Origin: Agriotes lineatus
Lineage: Eukaryota > Arthropoda > Insecta > Coleoptera > Elateridae
Length of the DNA stretch: 64,000 bases
Reading direction: 5' to 3'
NCBI GenBank assembly: GCA_940337035.1
Contig: CALNHX010001933.1
Span: 127,873 to 191,872 of the forward strand
Shown: one piece after another, positions 19,522 to 31,492 of the stretch
Layout: every line of letters begins with the position of its first letter
How positions within the stretch are numbered: position 1 is the stretch's first letter
Notes under the pieces: model-generated
The model's input: the letters and a program-made list of their open reading frames with translations, nothing else
Database searches by the model: none
Told to the model about the DNA's origin: nothing
Made by a program: the position numbers and the translations under genes

Positions 19522-20045
19522 GAGACTAAAGTTCATCATTAAATCCCGCGAGTGAATCACTCAAGGGATTTAGGCACTTTAGTCCCGTGTAATATACGCT
19601 ACTTTTTGCACTTTTGGGAACATTATCATCAGACATTTGAAAAATTTGGAATCTGTCAATTTGGAAACTGACAATTACAATTTAATTTTAAATGTGAATT
19701 TTATTAAGAATGTTGTGTACAGTGATTTTTCTTAAAACTGAATTGCAGCAGGCCCTGGATAGCCTGAATCAGTTGGCAGTACTGAAGTGTATTGTCAGTC
19801 TGTGTCAAATTCGAGATTTGCAGGTTAAGTTTTGCGTCAGTGTGTGTCAAATAACAAACAAAACCTAACCTACTAATCTGGAATTTAATATCGACTGGCA
19901 ATGCACTTCAATACTGCCAACTGATTAATCTTAAATAAAAATTTTATTAAGAATGCTGTGTACGTACATTTACCATGGATACGGTAACATTTTTACTTTA
20001 GTCCCTGAAATAAGTGACTAAAGTGCCTACTTTAGTCCCGAAAGT
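19522..20045. repeat. Composite palindromic MITE
   Basis: At the left edge AAATCCCGCGAGTGA pairs with TCACTCAAGGGATTT between ACTAAAGT and ACTTTAGT. In the middle TCAGTTGGCAGTACTGAAGT (19769) pairs with ACTTCAATACTGCCAACTGA (19906-19925). TTTTATTAAGAATG.TGTGTAC is directly repeated at 19698 and 19941. The right edge again carries ACTTTAGTCCC and GACTAAAGTGCC. No coding content. Confidence 0.65.
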
Positions 20046-20985
20046 ACAACAAATAATTGAAGCTATGAGCTGCAGAGTAACCGATACTACAAGATTTGAA
20101 TTTTGAGTACAATATAGTCAGATTCTCAAAGTACACATATTAAACCGTTTTCAGCAGAGCGAGGAGTTTATCAGCGCAATCTATAGAGGCTGTGAGATAT
20201 GCTAATATGGTACATGGTGTATGTGGGGTTGGATTATGTGTGATAAAATATAAGCACGAATATCGAGTCTGAAATTAGTCACATGTATGCAAAATTATTT
20301 GTCTTTTAAGATATTGTTGATAAATCAATAATTTTTTGAGATAATTTTTTAAGTTTCTCAGAGCAAATATTCTTCTCGAAACGCCAGATATAAGTATGTC
20401 TCTTCACGTATAAAAGAGGAAGATAATATTTAAGAAGACCCAGAAGATCCGGGAGAAGAGTTAAGAGATAAGACAATTTCTACAAACCGGTGGGCCATTA
20501 AACTTAGAGCTCTACTATTATTAGGGACTGTATTCGAGTGTATATATTTTATGGCAACAGAGATATCCAATCCTTTATCTAATAGACTTGTCTGTCCGGG
20601 ACGCTGTTTTGTCTGTCCGGGACCTGTTTCAGCAGCCAAACCGTAAGAGATAGAGACAAAGGTTATTAAAGTTATATGTTTGGAATCGTCATGTCAGGTC
20701 AGGAACCGAATTTCAGTCACGTGACACTTCCGGTTTTCGAAAAATCACGTGATTTCCGTCCGTCCGGGACGCTGTTCTATTTGAAAAACGGTCTTTTTTG
20801 TTTTATTAAATGAGACATTTGTCTCACTGGTTGCTAGTATTTAACTATTAAACATATCGATCAGATTTGCTGCGCCTTTATGACATTAAAGCGATTGACA
20901 ATTTATTCTGACAGCTGCAGAGATGCAAATGTAGCGTTATCCATTACACAGAGCACCATCTGAACGCAACTTCCGTTAATTTATT
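20046..20985. other. Anonymous sequence with a dispersed GTCCGGGACGCTG motif
   Basis: No gene. TGTCTGTCCGGGACGCTGTT at 20588 is followed by a second, partial unit at 20609. A third related copy, CGTCCGGGACGCTGTTCT, lies near 20761. Confidence 0.5.
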
Positions 20986-20988
20986 AAA

Positions 20989-21412
20989 TGAGCACCGTCG
21001 CCTGCGTCGATGAACAAAAATTGCGTCTTTACAAAGCCTGTCAGCTAGCCGAATGTTAGTAATATGCAAATTATGGCCACTTCATGAAATTGGCACTGGT
21101 TGACACCATCTGACAGATCACATATTTTCTTCTTATGTGATAGCCTTTATTCAGCCATAAAAATTTACCCTAGTTGATAGAAATTGATGATAGGATAAAT
21201 TTTTCCTACCCCCATTTCCACACGAAGGAATGTAACGGAGCATTTTTAAAAATGCTATAATCAAACACAAACTTTCAAATTTGATACGTCAAATTGTGTG
21301 AACTAGCGCCAATGGACAAAATATGAACTATTGTAATAAGTGTCAAAACAGCCTAGCTGGCAGGCTTTGTAAACGTACTAACATAATTTATAAAGCAGGC
21401 GACGATGAGCAC
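20989..21412. mobile_element. MITE with long inverted repeats
   Basis: The left arm holds CGTCGCCTGC, then TTTACAAAGCCTGTCAGCTA, then a region with ATTGGCACTGG. The right arm reads inversely TAGCTGGCAGGCTTTGTAAA and GCAGGCGACGATG. The arms are about 110 bp each with mismatches, around a non-coding centre. The target duplication was not resolved. Confidence 0.75.
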
Positions 21413-21752
21413 GAAGTTTCAGTAACAACTCTAATCAATATGTTTTGGAGATAAATATTGAGTATTTGTCTTCACATTGATTTTTTATGTAAATTACCTC
21501 AAAGTCATTAATTAGAGCGTACGTGAGTTTAGTTTTAGATAATTGGCAATAAAGACATAATGACTCAATGCTTCTAGAAACAGATTTTTTTAGACATAAG
21601 ACGAAGATTCTATAAAATCGGTGATTGAAAATCTCAAGAGCTAGGAAAATGTCAATGGCATTAATATTTGTGTAAAAGTGGGTTTCAGGGGATTTTACTT
21701 TCGCTGCACCTTTTTGGATAAATTCTTGCCAGAGCCTTATGTAAACATAACC
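21413..21752. other. Anonymous A+T-rich sequence
   Basis: Nothing recognised on either strand. Confidence 0.45.
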
Positions 21753-21753
21753 G

Positions 21754-22003
21754 GGTTCTGTAGGTTAGTGGTTAGCACGGCTACTTAGCATTCGGGAGAT
21801 CGTGGGTTCGATTCCCGCGATCGTCTGCTCTAATTCAGGTTTTTAGGTGGTTTTCCTGGGTCAACAGAGTACTTTCTCTGAGGCGAATGCCGGGGCAGTA
21901 CTTCTGCATCTTTTCTTGCCTTTCTTCCATTCTCCACCCCTCCTTTTTCTTTTCCATCCTGAAATTCCCGATATTGGCCGTCGAGGAACGCAAGGTCCCT
22001 ATA
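21754..22003 (+). mobile_element. tRNA-derived SINE
   Basis: The tRNA-like head has an A-box region GGTTAGTGGTTAGCACGG (about 21763-21780) and a perfect B box GGTTCGATTCCC at 21805-21816. The acceptor arms do not pair, so this is not a working tRNA gene. The body continues with GGTGGTTTTCC (21849) and GAGGCGAATGCCGGGGCAGT (21880), which resembles the conserved central block of insect SINEs of the Talua type. The 3' end is uncertain because an inverted repeat begins near 22004. Confidence 0.75.
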
Positions 22004-23305
22004 AAGCTTGGGTTTCCTAGGAAGCGGTGCCGTCATTTAACGGCCGTAAAAATACGGTGGGTGACGTCACGAAAAACGGTGTCGTCTATAATAAGGAAGG
22101 TGTTTTCCAAAAGACCGGTAGGGCACAGCGAACGTAATAGAGCGGTGCCGTCTCATTTGAAGCGGTGGGCCAGTACGGTAGAAACAGTTCAGGCAACGTT
22201 TTTTGACGGTGTGTCTAGTGTATAGCGGCGAGTGTAGTTTTATAATATTTAAATTATTTTCAAAAAATAGGTGTTTTCTGGCCTTGAGATTGTTCAGTTA
22301 ACTAAAAATAACACACTCTAAAAAAATCTCATTGAAATCTTACTTAATTTCCGAAAATAGCACTTTTTGGATTTTCACAACTTCGAAAAACTCCATTTTC
22401 TAAACAAGTAAAAATCATTCGGTATATATGATAGGGGCTAAATAGGTTTTTAGACAAGCACAAAATATTGACGTAAAAAGTTTCTTTGAAAAATAAAGAA
22501 AAACCCCATATTATGCCGACTTTTTGGCGGACACTGTATATTACAGCTAAAAAGACATCACATTGTGTGTAATTCAGTGTACTTACCTCACACGTATACA
22601 TAACTTTTCTTCTGGACATATAGGTTTTTTGTGCCTATTATATGGTTTAGAAGTTAAGTCATCTCTTATGTGATTCAGTACGTAATCAAACAATTGTGCT
22701 GTTAAGCGAAAGTATTGCCTGAAACTTTCCTCATTGCAATGCAGATGGCGACGCACAAACTATGGTTTTCGTCTTCCGATTACTCCTTATCTTCTAAATA
22801 TACTAATAATGCTAAGTCTAGATCAGGGATGAGCAACAGGCGGCCCGCGGGCCGCGTGCGGCGCGCCACACATTCTTGTACGGCCCTTCAAATATTTTAC
22901 ATTTTGACTTTTAAAAATTCCTACAGTGTCCCGCAGCCTCATGGTACCTTATTTCTCATTAAATTATCTTTTTCCACATATATCTTTCGCCGTCTTTTTA
23001 ATAGTATTTCTATTAATGAGTGTTTTATTTTTGTATTTTTTTATACTAGGTGTATTCTTTTAATAAAGAGATCATTTAAGTTCATCATTCAGTGTTTGTA
23101 TTATCATAAGTTTCTTACGTGCGGCCCGCACAACCAAAGCTTAAACACTTCTCGAAAGACTGTCGGGCGTCACTACGTTGTTCTAAACTTTACAGCAATG
23201 TCCACCGCAACAACGACAGCTTTTTTCTACCAACGCTACCTGACATCAGCGCCGCAATTTTACGGCCGCTATATGACGGCACCGCATTCCTAGGAAACCG
23301 TAGCT
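22004..23305. mobile_element. Large inverted-repeat element with internal hAT fragment
   Basis: Left end GGTTTCCTAGGAAGCGGTGC, CGTCAT and CGGCCGTAAAA at 22011-22050. Right end, inverted, CGGCCGCTATATGACGGCAC, CGCATTCCTAGGAAACC at 23263-23300. The close match covers about 45 bp and a looser match extends inward. The interior is A+T-rich and non-coding, and contains the hAT fragment at 22824-23145. TGGCGGACACTGTATA near 22525 resembles other insect transposon ends. Confidence 0.65.
22824..23145 (+). mobile_element. hAT fragment with GC-rich terminal block
   Basis: Starts CAGGGATGAGCAACAGGCGG, followed by CCCGCGGGCCGCGTGCGGC. This 5' end is characteristic of a widespread hAT family (family form CAGGGGTGGGCAAC followed by a GCGGCCCGCGGGCCGC block). 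The matching 3' GTGCGGCCCGC block lies at 23119-23129, but the final CCACCCCTG-type end is missing, so the copy is incomplete. Confidence 0.7.
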
Positions 23306-23315
23306 TAACAGATCG

Positions 23316-23328
23316 CCCCCCCCCCCCC
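23316..23328 (+). repeat. Homopolymer run of 13 C
   Basis: Thirteen consecutive C residues just outside the inverted-repeat element. Confidence 0.9.
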
Positions 23329-24045
23329 AGTTGCGGAAATTGAAATTACCTTAAACCTTTACCTACTTTTTCGGTAGACATGCTTTCTCTATATTTAAGA
23401 AAATATTTCTCTCAATGAGAACTCATTTTTCACACTTGTATAAAAGTATTTAAATATAAACAGTTATTTCATCTTAAAAATCATTGCCATAATGTTGACA
23501 AATATTTGGTTTCCATTTCATATTATATTAATAATATGTTTTATGGTATTCTGAATAAATGCCTGTTTACTGAACTCTGTCTCTAGGGACAGAGAATTAT
23601 ACGGGTAGCAACATCAGCATGGGTATGTTGATATGATATTGATGATAAACAGACCGTTATAATTTTGTTTGCACTACCAACCTATTTTACTTGTTTTCGG
23701 GTTCTTTATTTGTGACAAAAAGGACAACTTCCCGTTTCTTTGTTGGTTGGTTGGACAACAACAAAATAACAGGCCCGTAACAAAACTTTTTTGTATTTGG
23801 TAACTATAGAAACAACAATCAGGCACTTTATTTAGACAAAAACTATTTGTAATATTCAACGGTACTTTAATTTTTAATAGTTGATAACGTAAGATATTTT
23901 ATACAAGACTGAATCGCTAAGTGCCTTACTGGAACAGGCCTAAAAAATAGCACTAATAGTGTTTTCGCGGCCGATCTTACAACGTAATATACTATTAAGG
24001 GCTTAGTCAGTAAAGAAATGCAGCAATTTCATTTGAATTTAGAAT
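23329..24045. other. Anonymous A+T-rich sequence
   Basis: No gene or classified repeat. TTGGTTGGTTGG near 23742 is a short simple repeat. Confidence 0.45.
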
Positions 24046-24049
24046 TTTT

Positions 24050-25860
24050 TATTAAAGATTTACGGTTCAGAATACTTTATCAACTGAAAGAAGAGCAATG
24101 TCATCTGCGTATCTTTTATATTTGGTGAATCGTTGGTGTATAGTAAATAAAAAATGGCGCCAGTGACACTCCTTTAAAGCACTCCTGCTCTTATTTCTCT
24201 CAAGTCAGAATATTCGTCTTCCTGATTGGTTTTAAAAAGTCTATCTGAGATGTAAGAAGTCAATATCTCTACATATTGCTTCCGGAGCCTCTTATTGCAT
24301 TTGTATATCAAGCCTTCATGCCACTCTTTGTCGAAGACTTGAGTGGCATCTAAGAGAATTGCTGAACATACTTCTTTTTCGTTTTTTTCTACCTAAAGCC
24401 AAATTGTAAATCAGAAATTAGATTGTTGTTTTCTATTAGAGCTTTTAATCTCTTGAGTTTGAAACTATTGCTAGTAAGGAAATAGGCCTATAAGACTTAA
24501 CATCGTTTGCTAATTTTTCTGGTTTTGGCAACATGATTACTTCAGCCACTCCATTTATATTTGATTAGACATGAAGGTGTCAGTTAGATGTTCTGTAAAT
24601 AAATCAGCTTTTTGTTTATTAGCTCTGGTCCTTGGGCGTATATCTTTACTGATAAGTGGAATAGAAGCTACAGGTCTCTTGATTTACCTGGCTGCTTCCA
24701 CAGGGAATAGTCTTCTTTTTCTGATAGATTTGGTCAATAATAGCTTATAGATTCTTTTTTAAGCTTTTGGATTTTACGCCTTAGTCTTTGTGTTTTGTTG
24801 TTTAAGTCAGTCTTATCAGCAGGCTCTATCGTCTGCTGCCATCTCCTTCTTGCTCTTCTCTTTTCTGTCATTAGTTTCCTAACTTCGACGGGATAATTTT
24901 CCCCTGTGGTTATATGGGTAATTTCTTTCATGTTGTTAAATACAGCTTACTGCACAAGTCTAGTAAAGTTTACAGCCCCTACTTCAAGTTGCTCGTCTGT
25001 TCTCAGACTGATATTCAGATTAATACTATTCTGAATGTCGACTCTAAAACTTTTCCAATCAGTGGTTTTGTTCAATAATGCAAGTCTGGCTGCTCTTTTA
25101 ATAATAGTTTCAGCTGATAGGTCAGAATCTAGGTCAAAATTTTCTTCAACTTTAACGAAGTTGGATGAGGTTTTTCTTGATATGAAGACATCTAGCAGGT
25201 GAAGAATTTTATTAAGATCAGTAGGCCACTAGTTGGGCTTAGCTGATGAATGGTAATTACAACCAGCTTCACGAATAGCTTTTCTTAGTTCATTACCTTT
25301 GGTCATGGCTAGTCTTGATCCCTAGTCGACATGTTTAGCATTGTTCTCGAATCCAATGATAAATCTTTTACAGGGTGTAGCAGAATATCATGGTTTTCCT
25401 TTTTTAGATTATATCGAGAGCGACAGTAAACTGCCCCAACTCTCAACTTATGTTTAGTAGACTTAATTTCTACCACTGCCAGTTGAACATTTTCACGTTG
25501 TAAATGACATTTTTCGAAATTATTAATTGCTTCTTTAACTATAACCGCACTATCACCTTTGGTTTGTTTATGGGTGGGTGGCATGATATATTTTATATGC
25601 TTTTAATTTGATATAGGGCTGATTTGCCAAATGTGTCTTCAATGTGAAGCAAATATCTATGTGTTGTGGGCTAAGAAAAACATGTTTTCTGTTTAGAATC
25701 TCATTGACATTCCATGTAGATATTTCTAGATCCTTTTTATTCACATACTTATTTTGCCTTAGGTGCAGCACCACCACTTCTGGCTTCAATTTATCGCGTC
25801 TTTCATTGGCTCGCTCAAGTGTTTTCATCATATTTTGCGTAAGTTGCATTATGTATGGTT
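24050..25860 (-). pseudogene. Jockey-like LINE ORF2, decayed
   Basis: Minus strand, 5' to 3'. The endonuclease starts near 25730 with LEISTWNVNEILNRK and HIDICFTLKTH; then from 25584 comes KGDSAVIVKEAI, QLAVVEIKSTKHKLRVGAVY (endonuclease middle). The linker at 24931-24734 reads RRARRRWQQTIEPADKTDLN, a very characteristic Jockey-clade sequence. The polymerase at about 24400-24050 shows FDKEWHEGLIYK, REIRAGVL and RYADDIALLS (catalytic box intact). Several stops and frameshifts separate the blocks. Sequence after the YADD box is missing, so the 3' end is lost. Relatives are about 900 residues long. Confidence 0.85.
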
Positions 25861-26450
25861 GAGACGAAGCTGTAGCAGGTGCGGGCTCTGCTGGGTAGTC
25901 TGAACAAATAAGACCCCAGACTTAATTTTGTTGGAAGTCGAAATAAATACATACACCCACACATACACACTTGAGCCCTAGCCTCGAAGCTCTCCCACAG
26001 AAAGCTTGCTGACAGTTTTGCCGGCGCAAATCTTTAAGCATGAGATGTTTATGAGTCCAATGGAAAACATTACCCTGCATAATAAGAATTATAACACAAA
26101 CTAAAATAAAATGGTGTTAATTGTACTTGAAAGGCATTTTTAATACTGAGCATTTAGGTTAGTATGATTAAAAATTATTGTCATCTCGCATGGCTTTTGA
26201 ATAGTGCATGAATGCAACTATAAGTCACTTAAAAATCAAATGCCAAGTTTGACATTTGAGTATAAACATGGTTACATTCATAAATTAGGAACTACCTATT
26301 CCATAGCCATAATTTTTGATCATACCTTATTTCTTTTGAGGATAGTCAAACATTAATATTATTTTTCAGATCTTACTCATTTAATTACTATTCAATTTAT
26401 TATTATTATTTAGAGCTAGGCAGCAAAGCAAATGTTAGATGCGGTAGGTT
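25861..26450. other. Anonymous A+T-rich sequence
   Basis: The first 120 bp are the region expected just upstream of the Jockey ORF2 start; the rest shows no recognisable feature. Confidence 0.4.
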
Positions 26451-27450
26451 CAACATACTATCTACTAAATCTGAGGATCGCTGCGTTTTAATGAATATTT
26501 TAGCAATTTATCTCCTCGATCCACACGCTTTATGAGTCCGTAACCTCCACATTTGCATATTTAACTGTTGCTGAACAATGTACGTATTCAATTTGTGTAC
26601 TGGATATGAGTATTTTGCTACCCCCCTTATCAGGGAATTTTAAATGCCGGCTCAGCCAACCTTTAAAAATAAACAGTGCTAATTAGTGGATCGATACAAA
26701 TCGTCCTGATGAAAACGCGAGGAGTTCATGCCCGCATGCATCTTTTGGACGGCATCCAGGAAATTAACTTTTCCATTTTTTCGTCGCCGCGGCCCGGCGA
26801 AACAGAAGGCAATCGCTTTTGCAACGAGGTTTTTGAACTTTGCGATTCATAAATCCTTAATGCACAATAAACTCCATCTGACACTATACTTACAGCCCAA
26901 ATTTTACTGTGGCTTTATGATCATCCGCTGTCTCCACTGCTTCCACGCTCAGATTTAGGCTATGCACTCAAAAAGTGCTACCCTTTTCTAATCAAAATCG
27001 CCGACAAACAGGACTTTAGGTAAAATTCGCCATCGAACGAGTTCATTTTCGACTTGCTGATATAAAGCGAATTCTGCTGGTGCCTATTAAATCCGTACGC
27101 TTTGGCAAAAAAAGGAACATCGCTTTGTGTTTAAATTGGGACCTGATTATTTGCGACGTTATGGGGAGGGGCTGGATTAAATCGCGGGATTCTGTCACAT
27201 CTGCTTTACTACGAAGGCCCAAGTACCTCAACCTGGAAATGGTTGGAAAGGAGGGCTTTGTAGGAACAATCGATTTAGATTATGGTGATCGCTTAACGTT
27301 GTAGCTTTGAGTTTGCTATTAAAAGCGCCACATTTTGGTTATTGTCTGTAACGATGTGGAAAATTCAGTAAATGGAACTGCGGGGTAAATAGGAAGCGAG
27401 AGGTCAATGCTTTCGCCAGTGTTTGCTGTACTATTTATTGGGTTTCTGTT
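26451..27450. other. Mixed-composition island, possibly single-copy host DNA
   Basis: Less A+T-rich than its flanks and without repeat ends or transposon protein motifs. Open frames such as 27080-27304 plus (74 residues) show no known domain. It could be conserved non-coding DNA or an intron part. Confidence 0.3.
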
Positions 27451-27940
27451 GGGAACAACAGTATCTCTCGCTTATCTACTATCGGAAAGGATAGCTTTAA
27501 ATACACTTACGAAGAATGCAATTGTTATATACAAATAATCTAGTAAACTGTAGTCTTTTATTAAATACAAGGACATTATTAACTTAAGCTCATTTATCTG
27601 CATAACAAGAAACCCTCTGACCCTCCAGGTGTGGAGCTTGGGGTTGAGGACTGTACCCTGTGGCAACGTAAGAACATAATAACATACAAGAGAAATCTTA
27701 GTAACAAGCCTCATAAACAAGACAGATATAACCGAGTTCTGGCAGTGACAAACAAAAAGTAAAGGGATAGAAGAAAAAGGAAATTATGTCCATATTTATA
27801 TGTGGAGTCGTCAAAACAAACGAGACAAAAACAATGTCGGTAGCAATCCTTAAAAGCCTGAAAAGTGTAAAAACAACTGGGAGGTAATGCGTGCGTATAA
27901 TATTAAGTTAATATGAATTTGTTTTGTAAGGAAGTTGCCT
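27451..27940. other. Anonymous A+T-rich sequence
   Basis: Nothing recognised. Confidence 0.4.
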
Positions 27941-27944
27941 TCAT

Positions 27945-28240
27945 AGAATACACACCCAACAATGAGCAGCAATAAATGTAAAGGAAGAATTTCGGGAAAA
28001 AGTATCAGACGTACTGACTATTACATACAACTCGGGAAGGAAAGTATAATGATGGGAGACTGCAACTGCACTCGACACTTGTTATTAGTGAATTGTCAAT
28101 ATTGTTACACAATACACTAATTAAGAGAAAGACAGTAGGTACGAACGGCGACGAATATAAATTCAATACAGATGCATTATGGGATGAATTAATACAATTT
28201 CCATACAAATTAAAGGTACCTAAATACAAAAGGAATATGC
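27945..28240 (+). pseudogene. Possible LINE endonuclease fragment
   Basis: Shifted frames give IMMGDCNC (compare MGDFNA of the LINE endonuclease), then LLHNTLIKRKTVGTNGDEYK and DALWDELIQF. The order agrees with an RTE-like endonuclease middle (GDFNA, then NTLFxHK). Short, broken and weak. Confidence 0.35.
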
Positions 28241-28319
28241 TTTAATGTAGAAATACTTCACGATAAGTCTATTTAAAACCACAGAAGTAGCTTTAATGTT
28301 CAGAAACAAAGCCCAAGAC

Positions 28320-28590
28320 AACGCTGTGCAGTAACTAGGGAGCCTTGGCGGTGGCGAAAAGCGTCCTTGCGGAGGGTGTCGTCAGTCGGGGCTCGTGGGA
28401 GCGGATGTCGTCCAGGGATGTTGGAAAAGTCGGCCAGGACTTTTTGAACCTGGGACTCGTGTCCAAGCGAAGTCTTGGACTTTTTCTGGTGCTGGTGCCG
28501 ACCTGGGGCTGAACACATGGAGGCACGGGGTGGATACAGACGGAAACTGGAGGGTCCAAATTGATAGCGACATTCGGTATAACCGGAAGT
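28320..28590. other. GC-rich island of unknown nature
   Basis: G+C content clearly above the surroundings. A minus-strand frame (28649-28335) is rich in P, T, S and R without recognisable domain. Could be a fragment of a transposon gag-like gene or host sequence. Confidence 0.3.
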
Positions 28591-28702
28591 GGTATCACAG
28601 TCAAAACATTATAGTTGTAGTCGTTCTTACACATAAAAGCTATGGCCAAAGTTTCAGATTTTTAATATTATTAGTTCTCTATAATGGCTTAGAAAATAAG
28701 AC

Positions 28703-29150
28703 TTAATAAAAAATAAGAAAAGAGAAAAAAAGAAAAGCAAAAAAATTGTTTTAGAGATATTCAACTGGAAAATTACCTATCTCACATCAACACACATTAA
28801 AAATGTAATAAAGGTGTAACGTTTTTGGGAAAATCGAAAAAAGCTGAAAAATCACCAGAATAAACACCATACTTCCGGTTATTCGATTTTCTTCAAAAGC
28901 TTACTGTCGGATCCAAATAAAACACAAAACTTATGTATGAAGTTTCAACTTCATATCTATCTTCGTTTTTGAGATATTCTGTTCACACATAGACTTACAG
29001 ACCCACAGACACACACACAGACTGACACACAGACCAATGAACAAAAACATGTTTTTTGGGTTCAGGGGACTCTAAAACGTGAAGATCTGTTGAAAACTCA
29101 AATTCGAATTTTGGGTGAATCCAATACGTCCTTTATTGTAAAAGGAAATA
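28703..29150 (-). repeat. Dispersed repeat family R650, copy 1 (truncated)
   Basis: Matches 54894-55532 in the same orientation and 45811-46489 inverted. Shared landmarks: CATTAAAAATGTAATAAA, ACTTCCGGTTAT, TTTGAGATATTCTGTTCACA, a CACAGAC microsatellite, CGTGAAGATCTGTTGAAAAC, and the end CCTTTATTGTAAAAGGAA. About 200 bp of the far end are missing. Confidence 0.85.
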
Positions 29151-29225
29151 AAAATGAATTTTTAAATGGGCCGGTTTTTCTCGAATTGAAATAATGAAGA
29201 CCCATGATCAGATGTCAGAATCATA

Positions 29226-30620
29226 TCATCCTTTAAAACTTATTAAGATTATTTCGATCGATATTTGAAAGCGTCCAAATTTCTTGACTGCATTATTTTC
29301 TGCAGTGCAGCTGCATAGGCAGTTAAATTGCAGCACTTCTTCAAAACTATAGCGACGTATTTGAATGTTAATCCTGCATTTTGTATTTCTTTTTCTCACA
29401 AAATAATTCAATGCTTTTGCTGTTCTTGCTAGTATCTCTACATCATCTATATGTCATATAGTGGCCTACTCTATTATACTATAATTATTATTTCTAATGG
29501 ATTTACAGCTATTTTCTGTACATGTCTTTCAAGAATAAGGCTAAAGCGTGCAGTTCTACTTGGAATTGTAGGCTTTGTTGAGCTCAAGTTTTACTTTGAT
29601 GTAAGTTACTCAAGTGTAATATTTGCTGGGTTGGTAAGTTTTCAAATGGTTTTCTAAATATTTCATCGTGTCTTTCATATACTTTTTTTAATGCTATCAT
29701 ATGCTTTTTTGAAATCACTATATAAATGGTGCATGTTTATGTGGTATTCATAGCCTTTGTATATTAAATATGTATACTTCTTCTGCATAAAGTTTAATTC
29801 TGTTAGCTCACAGTGCACTCAATATTTTGTATACACCTCCTAGTAACGATATGCCTGATAGTGTCCGCATACAAGCTTAGCTATTCTATCGCTATATATC
29901 CACAGAGCGATCATCTGAAAACACGACTAGACAAAGTAAGAAACCAGGTGATAAGAGAAGAAGATCAGCAACAAATATAATAAACTTTATAGAACAAAGA
30001 CAAATAGCTGAAACAAACACATTGAAGGAGTAAATAATGACAGATTAATGAAAATTACTAGATATTCGAAACCTCAGAGTCCTCTATAGAGAGCAAAGAG
30101 CTGGTGAACGTCAACAGAATTCATATCAGAAATGTGTGAAGAAAAACAGGCAATTATCCTACTAAAGAAGAAGAAAAAGATCAAAATATTCTTTCCATCT
30201 ATTCAATATATTTTCCCTTTCTCTCAATAATCATTATTATTATTGCATGTAGTTGCTTTTGTTTGGAAGTTAGTTTTAGTTTCTTTCAATTTACGATAGA
30301 CGTTCTGCATTTTGTGCCCTCTATATTCTTGTTATAATTTTTATAATGTAACCTAGTTCTCTGATGACCCATTTTTTCTTTTGCATACAACTTAAAGCAT
30401 GTCTTCTTTCGTGATAATGTTTGTAATTTTTCTGGTTCTTTGTCGGTTGCATACTTCTCTCCATTATTAGTTACCCTATTAATTTGTTTTTGTTGGTTTC
30501 ATCAATGTCTTCGTCGCTGCGGAATTTAAAGCCGCTTTCTTGGATTACATTTTTATCTAGATCTTCTGTTCTTATTTGTTTTTACTTTTCTTATTTTATA
30601 TAATTTTGTTCTGACTTTTT
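29226..30620 (-). pseudogene. RTE-like LINE relic
   Basis: Minus strand. At about 30600-30220 there is linker-like text (IQESGFKFRSDEDI, CMQKKKWVIREL). At 29860-29700 SGISLLGGVYKILSAL is polymerase motif 2 (compare YRGISLLxxxYKI), followed by KHAPFI and a FIDFKKAYDS-like remnant. At 29460 HIDDVEILART is the decayed catalytic box. At 29400-29270 RKRNTKCRINIQIRRYSFEE and FNCLCSCTAENN match the KTKYM...YxFExVxxFxYLGS region. Order and strand agree, so this is probably one copy with many stops. The 30000-30190 part is unclear. Confidence 0.65.
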
Positions 30621-30624
30621 CTTA

Positions 30625-31490
30625 CAAATTTATACTACTGTTTAGGGAGTTAAAATAGGAGTAGGAAAAAGAAAGCTAAGGGTTAAAACGGCATACACAA
30701 AAATGATGTTAAATACGAGTGAGAAATACTTATGCAATTCAAGAAAACAAAACAAATGAAATTTATTGGCTCACATTTGGCTGGGCTGTTTTGGGGAGAT
30801 AAGTATTTAACCAATATAGTACTCTGTTATTAAAACTAGACATAAAACTATATGATAAAAGAAATATAATTAAAAACGTTCTAGAGGCCATAAATAGTTA
30901 AACAATGAATAGAAAGTTCAAAATTCATATGGGTAGATGATACCAAACGATCAGCTGTATGTCTGAGCAGTATCACAAAAATCCAGAAAACCGTTGGAGA
31001 TTCTTGTCTAAGTTTGAACGAATGAGGAGTAAACAGAGGAATACGAATTTTATTATTGCGAGGAAGAAATGGAAGAACTGATGCGATTGTTTGCATTTAT
31101 ATCTTAGCATATAATAAGATAGGAGTACTTTAGGTATATTCATCTCCAATGTAAAGCCTCTGCTAGTTTTGAAGAGGTACAAGGTTAAGAGTGCCACGAG
31201 AACTGCTCGAGGCACGATAAGATGAAAGAAAGTAATTAGATCGCAACACCACCGCATAGGCGTCATAAACTCAAGATGTTTTTGTTTAAGAGATCCGATA
31301 TACCTAGAATGCTGTGGGTTTGCTGTGAAAAATTTAGCATAAAGTGACATCAATTATATTTTCACTATTTGTCTAAATTTCGAAGACAGTTCAGATTTGA
31401 ATTCACCTTTAAAATGCAAATTTCATTCTCTTTATCTCCTTAATGCCCTCATTGAGTGTTGGATCTAAAGTTCTTGATATAAAAAAATAA
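30625..31490. other. Anonymous A+T-rich sequence
   Basis: A minus-strand frame at 31353-30973 (126 residues) is hydrophobic but shows no family signature and is likely chance. Confidence 0.4.
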
Positions 31491-31492
31491 AA

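Noticed and set aside
21754..21825. Functional tRNA gene
   Set aside because: A and B boxes are good but the 7-base acceptor arms do not pair and a SINE body follows.
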